From Nelumbo lutea (lineage: Eukaryota; Streptophyta; Magnoliopsida; Proteales; Nelumbonaceae), in contig JAKGHH010000001.1 of assembly GCA_022828595.1 (NCBI GenBank), forward strand, positions 122,524,999-122,588,998: a DNA stretch of 64,000 nt, read 5' to 3'. The notes under the pieces are model-generated. The model saw nothing but the letters and a program-made list of their open reading frames with translations. It was not told where the DNA came from and ran no database searches. Position 1 is the stretch's first letter, and every line of letters starts with the position of its first letter. Of the stretch, positions 1 to 12,000 are shown piece after piece. Position numbers and translations under genes: made by a program.

Positions 1-1640
1 GAAGTCCTCTTTCTTGAAACTGAGCTAGCAATTTCTTTCCGATTTCTTAATATATCATTTGTTGAAAAATCTGTGAACTCATTCATTGTCTTCAACCAAT
101 GTATTACCCTTATATGAATCACTTCTACCATAGTTTCCAAGCCTCTCTCCTTTTCCGAAAAGATCCTTGCATTTCTTTCTTCCCATAATGTCCAACAAAC
201 AGCAGCTCTCACACATCTCCACATGATTCTTGATTTTTTGTTGAGCATTCAATAGAATAAGAGGAAAACAAGCTTTGCACATTAGTTGGGGATATCCACC
301 TGCACCCAAACAAAGAAGCAAACAAATCCCAAATATTTTTTGCCAAAACACAGGATATTAGTAAGTGGTAACCAGACTCACCAACAGCTTTGCATAAAAC
401 ACACCAGTGTGGAGATAAACAGCTATTGGGTCTTTTTCTTTGAAGTAAATCACCTGTGTTGATTCTTTCTAGGAAAGTTTCCCAACAGAAACTCCCAACC
501 CTCAAAAGTATAAGTTGACACCACACTTCCTTGATAGGGAACGACAAACCAATAGGAATTTCTGGTTGTATTTGAGCTTTAAAGAAGGAGGCACAAGTAA
601 AGGATCTGGGGGGAAACAAAGTCCAAATCCTACTATCTATCTTTGTAGGCTCCAGGAAAATCCCATCAAGAATGGACAAAAGAGTTGAAATATTATCCAG
701 TTCTGTGTCCCTGAGTGCTCTTCTCAAACCCAAGCTCCATCCAAACCCAGAATTTGAATTTGAGGAAACAAGGAAAGTGGCAATTGGTTCATTTTTGAAA
801 GTGGAGATTGCAAACAGAGCCGGAAATTGGTCTTTCAAAGGGGACTCCCCAACCCAAACATGTTCCCAAAACTTTATGAGGTTACCCGAGTGCAGTCATA
901 CCTGATCCAAGGAGAGAAAAGAGGCAAAATAGCTTGGATGGATTTCCAGGGTGATCTTGTAGCCATAGCCAGAATCCCAGAGTCCCAACCATTCTCTGCA
1001 AGCCCGTGAATACTACAAATTATCTTAGCCCACAGTTTCTCCCTCTCCAATGAAAATCTCCACAACCATTTCCCTAACAAAGCCAAATTCCTCTTCCTTA
1101 AGTTCCCAATACCTAGCCCTCCATCCTGCTTACTCCTACACACCATCTCCCATCTAACCCTATGATCATTTTTTTCCTCCCCTAGCTCCCACAAGAAGTC
1201 GCTCATTGGTTTTTCTAACTTGCTAGCCACCCTTGCAAGCACCTTAAAAACTGAAAGGTAATAAATGGGCAGATTAGCTAGAGTAGACCTAATTAAGGTG
1301 ATTCTTCCTCCAAGAGATAGGTAGTTTTTCTTCCAAGAAGCAAGTCTCTTTTCAAACCTCTCCACTACTAGAATCCAAAAACTTCCTTTTTGATGATTAT
1401 CTCCTAGGGGAAGACCAAGATAAATTAGAGGCCAACTCGACACTTCACAACCCAAAATATTTGCACACTCAAGGAGCTCACTTTCCCCCATATTCACACC
1501 TACAACACAACTTTTATCAAACTTTACTTTCAGATTCGACATTTGCTCAAATAGTTGTACTGTAAATTTCACAATCCTGATCCAATTCATGTCCTCCCCC
1601 CCCCCCCACACACACATAAAAACCATCATCAAAGTAACTC
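1..1640 (-). mobile_element. LINE (L1-type) fragment: end of reverse transcriptase plus zf-RVT region
   Basis: Read on the minus strand, 1632-874 encodes the distal part of a plant L1-like reverse transcriptase, with YLGLPLG, SWKKNYLSLGGRITLI and QDGGLGIGNLRKRN in that order. This is followed in another frame (838-209) by the cysteine/histidine zf-RVT region (CVLCKAVGESGYHLLISC) and, at about 210-80, by the usual C-terminal stretch (DIMGRKKC...). The frame changes near 840 and 210 and several stops show it is dead. The 5' part (endonuclease, catalytic YxDD) is absent or lies before the decayed stretch at 1646-1850. It sits in, or just beyond, the open-ended last visible intron of PWP1. The left end may continue outside the window. 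Confidence 0.85.
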
Positions 1641-3034
1641 ACTGGCTATAAATTCTTGAGGATTTCCGAAAACTCCTGATTGACACCACTCCCATCCCAA
1701 GGACTGAATATTGGTAATAAAAGTCCAATCCTCGTCACCCAGAGATTGAGCAGATTTGAGCATCTCCCGATCTGTATACTTTTAGAGTCAAACCTTGATG
1801 GGTGTTTGTTGGGAATCTGAGACACATGGTAGGGGTGGTACAATGAGGGTTGAAGTTGACTGGGATTTACAAATAGCCACTGATTGGATCTCCTGCAATT
1901 CCACAGATTTCAGAGAGGCCAGATTGTCACATCAACTAGATTAACTCATTCAACTGTGTCCCAATTCCCAAGGGCTTAGACTCTCCTCAGTGATTTAAGA
2001 AGATGAGGTGGCCCAAGATTTATGAAAAGCCATTAACCAAATCTCCCATAACTCTAGCAGGCATGATTGTTAATCACATTTACTGAGATGTAAGTTCATT
2101 GAATACAAATAATATCATGTTTAACTGGTTCCAAATTTTGCCTCCTTGGTTGTTAATGCGATTGTAAGAGGTGAATTTCACAGAATATGCTTGCTTAGCT
2201 TAGGGCAGCATGCTTATATAATTTTGCTTCGGTTTTGGGCTTGGTTGGAGGCTTGGAGTGTTTCCCAATATTTGCAATCATTGGCCCTCAAAGGAAAAAA
2301 AATAAAATAAAATAGTTACCTTTACTAACATTTTTCTGCATGCATTCTTGGAAAGAACTCTATCTGAAATACTAAAATATGTAAGCATCATAAAATACAA
2401 CAGTAAGAAAAAAGACACTTCCTTAAAGTAATCAAAAATAGCCTAGAGAACAGCCAATTCCCTGCAGCACCTGATTAGAAACCTTCCAACAATTTTGTTT
2501 TATTTATTTATTTTCCTTCCTGAATGTCTCCACTCTTTACCATAACAAGTACTTTCTTCCATATTGAATAACTTGCAATGGATCAAATAATAAGAATGTA
2601 AAAGAAAGATGAAGTTTCTGTATAGAATATTTGAGTAACTCTCAAAAATAAGACATTGTACACATGGCCATTGTCAGGAAACACTATCCGATAACCAATA
2701 TGAGGGATCATCTATGCAGAAAGCAACCTGGTAGGATATCCTAAGTCCTAAACATATCTGTGGGTTTTTCTTGACAATCACCCAGTTTTTCCTAAAAGAA
2801 CGTTTAGATTAGATTGATAGAAACTCCAATCTAGAGTTCAAAATCTCTTCATACCGACTGAATAAAATGGGGGGTCCCAACCGCATCCCTCAACAAGTCA
2901 ACATGTATATATAAAACATGGTGCTAATTATTTCATTTCCATCTAAGTTTTGACTTCAGTAATAGTCCTTAGGATCTGAATATATGATTTGAGTAAATAG
3001 CACAGACATGAAACAAAAGGATGCTGATATGTAC
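1641..3034. other. Non-coding stretch, probably PWP1 intron 10
   Basis: It begins next to a decayed LINE continuation (about 1646-1850) and a C12 homopolymer followed by CACACA (1596-1616). The rest is AT-rich with no recognisable exon. I looked specifically for the next WD40 exon expected after exon 10 of PWP1 and did not find it, so the intron probably runs past the window start. Confidence 0.5.
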
Positions 3035-6000
3035 CAGAACAACTGAGTGATCAAATGATCCACTGAGAAGAACTTGTGGCATGTGATGATTCCACGCAAC
3101 TGCTTGAACCTGTAACAAGAACAAGAAAAGCCAGAATCCATTACCTATCAATAACAGCATGTATTGTCAGGGCAGAAAATGGAACGCATTACAGCAGGCA
3201 TTCTAAAATCAGAGTTTTCAGTAAAGGAACAAAATAGAGTTGGCAACACATACTTCTAAGACAGTATTGACAAACTAACAAGAAAAAATAAAAACTATTG
3301 CTTAGCCGACCAGGTAAAACAAGCACAAGATCTGCATGGATGCTCCCCAGAACTTCACATATAATTCTTTAGACCCAGAAGGGCTAGTTTCTACAAAAGT
3401 AACAACAAAGCAGAGAAAACCACTGTCATTCTTGAGGTTTTCTGGTGCTTTCAAATCATCGACTAGTCAACCAACTACTGACTGCATCACTAACTAGTCA
3501 GTCAATACTCACGATGTAGTTACCTATGATGACTAAGCATTGACAAGGTCAACTAATCATCAACCTAGTCAACCAATTATTTTAAAGCTTTATTTGTTTA
3601 TTTGTATCTCTGGTTAATTGAAATAATAACAGAATGTCAATACTTGTTGTATTCATATTATTGCTTTAGATATTTTTGATGGAATATGATTAGATGATGA
3701 TATATAAAGCAGGAAAAAAAAGGCAGTGGAGAAACTCTTTTAGGTTATCATCCAATAAGTGGTATGTTGATACAGAATTGCCACAAACAAAGGGTGCATC
3801 AAATGATCAAAGTTGTTTTCTTTCTTTGCAAACTTTTATTTGTTTGAAAAACAAAGACTAAGCTAAATGTTCGATATCATTCTTTTCCTGCATAACTGTA
3901 GCTTATATTAACTTATTTAGAGATTGCATCAATATCTTAAACTGAGAAAATATCTTCTTTTTTATTGACCAGTCAGCGGCTCAGCGCCTAGGTACTGACT
4001 AGTCATTGCAGCGGCTAGACTCTAGAGAGGCCAAAAAAAGTAGCCATTGCTTCACAGCATTGATGAAACTGGTCTTTCCTAAAATATAAGACATGCAGGT
4101 GATCAATGACAGAGATCTCAGGGGAACGGTATGCAAGCCACTTGGGCATAAAAAGTGCAGTAGAAGCTGTCAATAGACCTATTAGTCTCTACCAAGACTC
4201 AAAATTGATAAGAAAATATAAATAGATAAGCCAGCCAAAATTTCTTTGTTCCATTAAACCTCTTCTTACATTACTTACAAAACATCAAACCCATCAAGTA
4301 CATGGAATCTATTTGAGATATCTCAAAATAATAAAACATCAAATGAAAGGTCAATAAAGACGCCAAGATTATGCACCAATTCTCAAGCGAAAGGATCAGA
4401 AAGTTGCTTATAGAAGCACAATGACAAAGCATTCAAAAAAAGAGGACAATTTTTTAATACTGCAACCTAGAATAAGGAACAATGACTTTCTAAAAAGAAG
4501 GAATAATGGGCCAAGAGTCCCATCAACAGTTAATTACATGTTATATCAGATATGCATAAACTTTGTTCACACAAAAACAAACAAAAATATAAAGAAAAAG
4601 AAAATAGACTACATGCACTCCACTAAAAAGCAAAGAGTTGGATTTTAGATTATCCTACTTAGATCAATGAGACCAGCAAGTTTATATTCCTTAGAGATAT
4701 CTAAATTACCAAGATTCTGTGTTTCTGTATATGAAGCAACCCTACTGGCATGTCTTCAGGCAACAAAGTTTCAAAATAGTCTAGTATAACTGACTAAACT
4801 GAATGGGGATTAGTGATCACTAATGTAAATGGAGAAAACAGAAAGTGGTCAGCATTTCTTTGTATAGAGTATGACTGTGTAGAGCATCAGTCAGGCTTTA
4901 TCTCAAACCAAAGTTCAACACTCAGGATGAAACACGGTGCCTGCCTTGTCTGTATGGTGTTCCATTGTGATGTCACATTTTCCTGCTGCTACATCCCAAA
5001 TCTTGACAGACTTGTCAGCACTTGCGCTTGCAAGGACATTCCTGAGCATAAAATTTATGAAAAAATAGCAGCACGATCAAAAGCAGTATAAAAAATATGC
5101 ACATTAAACTAACAGAAACTATTTGATAGATAGAAAATTGCATGCTTACCTGAACTCCTTGTTCCATGCAAGCCCAAGTACAGAATCAGTGTGGCTGTCC
5201 TTTTTGCATTTGACCGATGCCTAAAATACCCAAATATGTGTGGACACAAGGAGGAAGGTCATATTCAATAAAATATAAGACAGTAAGGATGCAAAAACAA
5301 GCTGAAAACAAGGAAACAGTAAATGTAACTATTACAGCCTGAAGGGTACTAGAGACAGTTAATAGTAGTAAATGTATGTCCAATATGCATGGCACACAAA
5401 CAGGATGTAAATCCAATGTTAAGGGTCCCACAAAGGAGATATACTTGATAATGTTTATTCCAAGTAGACAAGCACAGAAGAGGGGTTTTATCAAATTCAA
5501 CTTTGATGGCAGTAGTAGGGGTAATCCAGAACCATCAGGAGTGGGAGGTATTTTCAGAAACAAGTCAGGTCTCATTATTGCCTTATTCTCAGGCCAAATT
5601 GGCTCTGGAGATTTGTTGAGGGCTAAGATAATGGCTGTAATGAAGGGTGCACAAAGAGCAAGTTGAATACTGCTAAAGTAGTGATTGAAGGGGACTTACA
5701 ATTGGTAATTGGGTGGCTCAGAACAAACGGAAAGTTCTTTGGATTTACAGGAATGAAATGAAAAAAAAAAAAAATTCAAGTGACTGACAAAGTGACTAGG
5801 GCATGGAAGTAACATTTCAATGGGTACAAAGAGAAGCTAATTATATGGCTGATTGTCTAGTAAAACAAGGGATGGGGAGGGGTCAAATGTTTTTTTTTTT
5901 TTTGAGGAATGGGAGGGGTCCATGGCTCCAAGTAGGGGTGAGCATGGGCCGGTTCAGTTCAGTTCCATGGCAGAATCTAGAGCCTACCCTGTAGGGGTCG

Positions 6001-9000
6001 ATTCCTCGGTTTTGGAACTGGAACCTACCCTGTGAAGGTCGGTTCCAGGGCCGGTTCTGGCCTTGGTGGTTCTGGGGTTGGTTCCAGGGTCTATCCATGG
6101 AACCTGTACTTTTTTTACTCTCCCCCTTCACAAAAAAAAAAAAAGCATGTTCTTTAAAAACTTGATTTTTAATAAATACAATATATAGTTTAAAACGTTT
6201 TATTGATTAAATTGGATAACTTAATATGTAGATTATCATTATATGGTTAAAAACTTATAAATTAAATTTAAATTTTGTAAATATTACTTTTTACACTACT
6301 TATTGTACACATTCAAATATTAAAAGGAAAACAAATGATCAAATCACTTAAGTAACTCAGTGGTCAAGTGAGACCATGGCCTTTGTAACCATGAATGCTT
6401 GGATTCAAATCTTCAAATCCCCAAAAGTATTCTGGGGTTTATTTCAAAGCAAGTTCGGCTCCAAATCAGGTTCCACAAAGGTCGGTTCCACCAAGGCCAA
6501 CCAAAGGTTGGTTCATCAGGTCGGTTCGGGTAGGGTAAACCCCTAAACCCTGGAACCAGCCTGGGTGGGGGTCGGTTCAAAGAATTTGGAACCAGAGCCT
6601 ACCCTGTAACATATTGGACAGGGTCGGTTCAAGGCTGGTTCGAGGTCGGTTCCACTTAGTTCCAGGTAGAACCTACCCATTTGCTCACCCCTAGCTCCAA
6701 GCTATGCTGAACTTAATGGTGACTGCACAAAATTAGAAAGAAACAAAGCAGAAAGAGGAGAGAATTATATTTTGTGAAGTCTTGCCAATACGATGGGTTG
6801 AGTGACTAGAGTCTAACCACCCAACAAACCTTGGTATAAAAATATCATGATTAGGATGGGAAAAATTGGAGTGTCCCCACCAAAAGGGGAGGAGTCTTGC
6901 ACTCTAGCTTCACACCAAAAGTTGCAGAGTAAAAAATTTCAATCCTTCATTAATATGGAAAAGAGGAGTAATGGGCTATTTATAGGCAAGACAAGGTTCC
7001 TTAAGGGGGTTATGGGTTGGGGGATGGACTACCCCCGTTGTGTAGCCCTTCAGAACATATTAAAAAAAAAAAAAAGACAAGGTTCCTTAAGGGGCAAGAA
7101 AGCCCTCTCTTGCAAAAATTTTTCATACTAAACCAAAAAACCAATATTATATATATATATATATATATTCCTAGAACATTCTTCTAGAATATTCTCCCAG
7201 ATCCTTCAATATTTAGTTTGCTGAATGGGCTTCAACTTTGGGCTACAGGTCAAATATTCAAAGCCCCATGGGCTAGGACTATGGGTTGGCAATAATGGGT
7301 TCCTTTCTTAGGCTAGAACACATTAGACTTTATGTTTAGGCCCCAAGAGCGACATTTAATCTCTATATGTGCACATGCCTATGGTCATTTGGCAAGGTGC
7401 CAACCAGCTGTGTGGTAAGGTCTCCTGCTGGTTGTAGCGGAGACTTGGGATCGAATCTCACCTGCACGTGGGTTGGGGGATGGGCTACCCCCCCCCCGAT
7501 TGTGTATCCCATCAAAAGAAATAAAAAAAATGGTCAATCAGTATTAGGCCACACCTAGGGATGATCATGGGCTGGGCCAGGCCAGGCTTTTACAGGGTAG
7601 CCATGGCATCTACCGCTGCCCAAGTCTGGGCCAGCCTGCAACTCAGGAGCACTTGAAGGAGCCTTTCATTAGCCTACTGGATCCATTCATTCATGTACAG
7701 GTGGCTTGCCCTTCCCCCACATTTTATTATGGCCACTCGTCTATATTTATCTAGGGGAAAATAATAGATAACTATTAATTAATTTGCAGTATGGTTAGAT
7801 ATCATAAATGCAGGCTCAAAACCAAAACAGGAAGGACTATAAAAGGAAAACATAATGGAGGACCTTCTTTCCTTTTTTGCTCTTCTTGGCAATGCCCCCC
7901 AATACCACAACAGGTTGGACTTCATCAATCTGCCAATAAGACATTGAGAAAATGTTACAAATGTAGAAGGTACCTATGTCATCTCTCTTATTAATGTAAA
8001 CCAATAATACAATGTAATATCAATTTCACATACAAGGTCTAGGTCCCATATTTCAATGGCAGGTTCCATTGAGCCCACAGCTATGAAGTTCCCTGTCAAT
8101 ATGAATGTGTTAAGAGGAATATGGAGGAAACTTTAGCAAGTGAGCATAACAGGAAAAAGTTACTTCCTGATCGGAAAAACAGCAAAATGAAAGTAATATA
8201 AAACAGTGATAAAGAAATAACTGATAGAAAAAACTCATAGCACCCTAGTCACTACAGATTTTCAACACATGTCAAAGTAAAATGTGCCAAGACTAGGTTC
8301 AACATGTATGAGCACGCCTCACTTATCAATTGCATGTAACATTCATTCCAAATCCAAACGCCGTTGCCCTTTTAAGTGGGTAACAAGAAAAGTTGAACCA
8401 AGGTCCACTGGTTTATGTTGGGCTTGCCCATAGGAAGATGCTAACAGCTGTTGAAGATGGTTCAGAACAAAGAATTGATGCATAACATGGTGAAACACAT
8501 TATATGCTGTCCCTGCAGTTCTGATGTCTGCAACAATGACAATAGTCGTGTAACTCATTTTATCAAGTCATGTGCCGAACATGTGTCACCACACCTTTCA
8601 TGATGCATGCAATCGATACATTAGAAATGCATGGCACCATACATCTTAGGGTTTATTTGGTTCGCAGGAATAGGGCACTGGAATCAGAATGGACCATTCT
8701 GATTCCAACTGTTTGGTTGGGTGGATTCGGAATCTGATTCCCTTTCCTGGTGGAATGGCATTGCCCCATTTGAGGTAATGGCCATTCCCTCCCCCTCCCT
8801 TGGGAATGAGAATCCATTCCAGCCAATTCCGATTCCTATTCTGATTCCTGTCTGAACCAAACAATTCTAGGGAATAGACCATTCTGATCAGAACAGATTC
8901 CAATTCTGACTACAAACCAAACAAACCCATAGAGAAATCTTGTACTCAAAAGATTGGCCACTAGTTATCACTGATCATTTACGTTAAAAAATGAAGTATC

Positions 9001-12000
9001 GGACATGATACAGCAATCTTATACAGGTATTCAGGTAACATAGTATGGTTAACTTAGTTACTAACATATGGCTAGAAATTTTAATCTTTAAATTTTTTTT
9101 TATTGATCAACAATAACAGGAACTTGTGTTAATAAAATAATCAGCATTACATACAGGATTTTGATCTTTAAATTATGTTTATAAATCAAAATAGGAAGAA
9201 GAAAACCTTCAACAAGTCCATCAAAATAAAATAAAATTTTCAATCTTTTGTGATAACCTATGGTATCTGGATACCTGCATAAGAGTGTGGTATTGTGTTA
9301 GGCACTTCAGTTTTTGGTGAAAACCTTATAACACCTTGTCTAGCCGTTTTCTTCCATGTCTGGGTAACATAGGTTATAGCTAATAGACTTTTAGTCTATG
9401 ATATGTGGGAGAAGGCTCTGCAAAGATATTCAGCATGCCAATTGAACATTGACAATAAATAAGTGCCACACGTTAGCTTGGACACCACACATCCACACTA
9501 ACTCAGGCATGCATGAAGAGAGGAACCTTTCATATTCATAATTTTTTGGTATTGCTTGTCTGGCTTTCAATATTTGAGCTCAAAAAGTTACTGAGGGTAA
9601 GGTGGGCAGTGGTCATGAAATTCAAGCTACAGATGGTTTGGAGACTCAGGTGTCAGAAGTTTCAGAGGAGGTTGTTGAGTTAGGTATGGGGTCAGAGGAA
9701 AAAAGAAGAGGGAGAGCATTGCTGAAAAGAGTTTTTTTGAGTTTCCTCTAGTTGGTGAGGAGGGAGGAAACGTGGACATTGCAATTTTGGCTGATAGGAA
9801 TGTTAGGGTTGGCAAAAGTTTAGGTCTGTTTTTCTGTGGAGGAGACTCAAGAGGAATAACAAAGAAAAGGATGAAGCAGCATTATGTAGAGGGAGTGGTG
9901 TGGAATGAGCAAGGATACGGGTGGGATGAAGTGTTCGAAGGAAAAGACTGATGTGTTTCTGAGTCTGGGAGGTTCTTGTGTTTTTGCTTTTGTTTCTTCG
10001 AGTGTTTATAGCATGGTTGTTTTCTTGTTGGTTGTGCATGAGTTGGTTGATGCTGAGCTGTTGCCTTCTTCTCTCGGGTGATTTCACCTCCCTATTGTAC
10101 TTTCTTTTTATTTTTTAATGAATTTTTATTTTACTATTCAAAAAAGGAGAACAATCAGGAATATTTTCTCAAATAATTCCCCACAAGTTATGTTAATTAA
10201 AGTTCAAACAAATAAATGACCGCTTGGTAGTTGATATTGTATAAGAAACATATAAGTTCTGCATAACAAACAGACATTAAAATTCAACAAAGTTATGTGC
10301 CAATAAGTAATAGTGCACCTTTATCTCCACCTTTAAGAGGACAGTCGAGCCATACTGTGCAAAGGGGAAATGCTGGAAGGATGACATCATGATGCACATA
10401 CATGTTTGAATCACCATCATCTAAGTCTTCAAATATCCACACCTGCAAGGTTGAATATTTAAAGCTTTATACAAATTAATTCATATGTGAATAGTGACTG
10501 AACAAAGAGGAACTCCTCTTCAAGGAACAATTACATGCCTCAAGATGACTGACATCATCCTCATTGCGTGCACAAACTATAACTGCATCTGATGATTTTA
10601 TGGTCATATCCTCAATTTCCTCATCATCATCATCATCATCCTGCGAAAAGCATAATTGCATTGCATGCACAATAAGCCCATAATGCATGCAATTTCAAAT
10701 CCTAATACAACAAAGGACATCATACTTACATCCTTGTCCTTTAGATATGGATCCATGTCATTACTTGGATAAAAGATGTCGCCAAGGCCAGTACTAAACA
10801 GCTCAATGCCTAAGGTTACCCAGGAAGAAATGCATTTTTGGTCATATATCCAAAGGGGAAATACTTAACATGGAGAAAAGTGAGAATGTATTGTTTGAAA
10901 ACTAAGTAGAAATTCTTATTCAGGTATTTATGTGATTAATTAAGATTCCAAAGCCTTGATAATCTTTCCAGAGCAGAATCATAACTCAATTCAAAGCAAC
11001 ATTCGAATCAGCGATAACCTCCAAAAGTAATTAAGATAAAAAAAGGAGAAAAAACATAAAATTGGTTGTGTAGTGGACAGAAAGAGGATACCATCATCTT
11101 CTTCATCATAATGGTCCATGTCAAGCTCTTTTAAGCCATCAGTTATATCTTCAAAGCTTGTCCCAGAATTTGTGTTTTTAGATGTCCTGCCAAGTGCATC
11201 TGCTGCAGCTAATGCACGTGCAACTTCATTGTTCTGCTTGGAAGCATCAACATCCATATCTTCTTCCTCCTCATTCTCACTATCTCCACTACACAAACAT
11301 GCAGTTTTCAGACCAAAGTGGAGGATGCCAGTTCCACCAATGTGAGAATCAAACAATTTTTCTTCTATGAGGTTATATATGTAAATTATGCAGTTAAATG
11401 TTCTCATGATCAAATGTGATTCAGGGAAAAATCACAAAAAAAAAAAAAAAGATATCAGGAACATAGTGAAGAGAACTTGAAGATAGCAGATAACTGAATC
11501 AAAATTTTATGTAGGTCTAAGACAGAGCAAGATACAAAACAAGGTACAAATATCAATGTTAATTACTATTTTTAATTTATTTTCACTTAAACACCAAAAT
11601 TTTTTCCTACTCTCAAAATGAGCAGTTGACCCTTGACAAAGTGAAACAGCAAAGCAAGATTCATATAGCCAACCCAAAATTAATTAGGATAAGACCTAGT
11701 TGAGTTTAGTTCTCTGATGAACCTTCTGAAATCTCAACATGACCAAGAAATCTCATACCCTGTACTGAGACCACTATATAAGGTAGAGAGCAGAGACATA
11801 ACCTGACCAAGCAAGAATTATGAGTCAAAGCTTAGTGCAGTATACTTTGTATTGTACAGTACTAGATACAGAACCCATAGACCATTTAATAGAGTCCAAT
11901 ATTCAAAAATTGAAATTTGAACATATGATGAACATGTGCATATGCATCATGTGTAAAGGAGTTTGGCTTTAAGCGAGTTACACCAAAACTATCAGGGCTC

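Noticed and set aside
3440..4020. Possible inverted-repeat transposon from GACTAGTCA motifs
   Set aside because: The motif is self-complementary, so pairing is trivial; no ends or duplication could be set.
9803..10087. Minus-strand 94-codon frame
   Set aside because: Low-complexity Ser/Thr/Leu composition on the antisense of a LINE-like 3' end; no domain.
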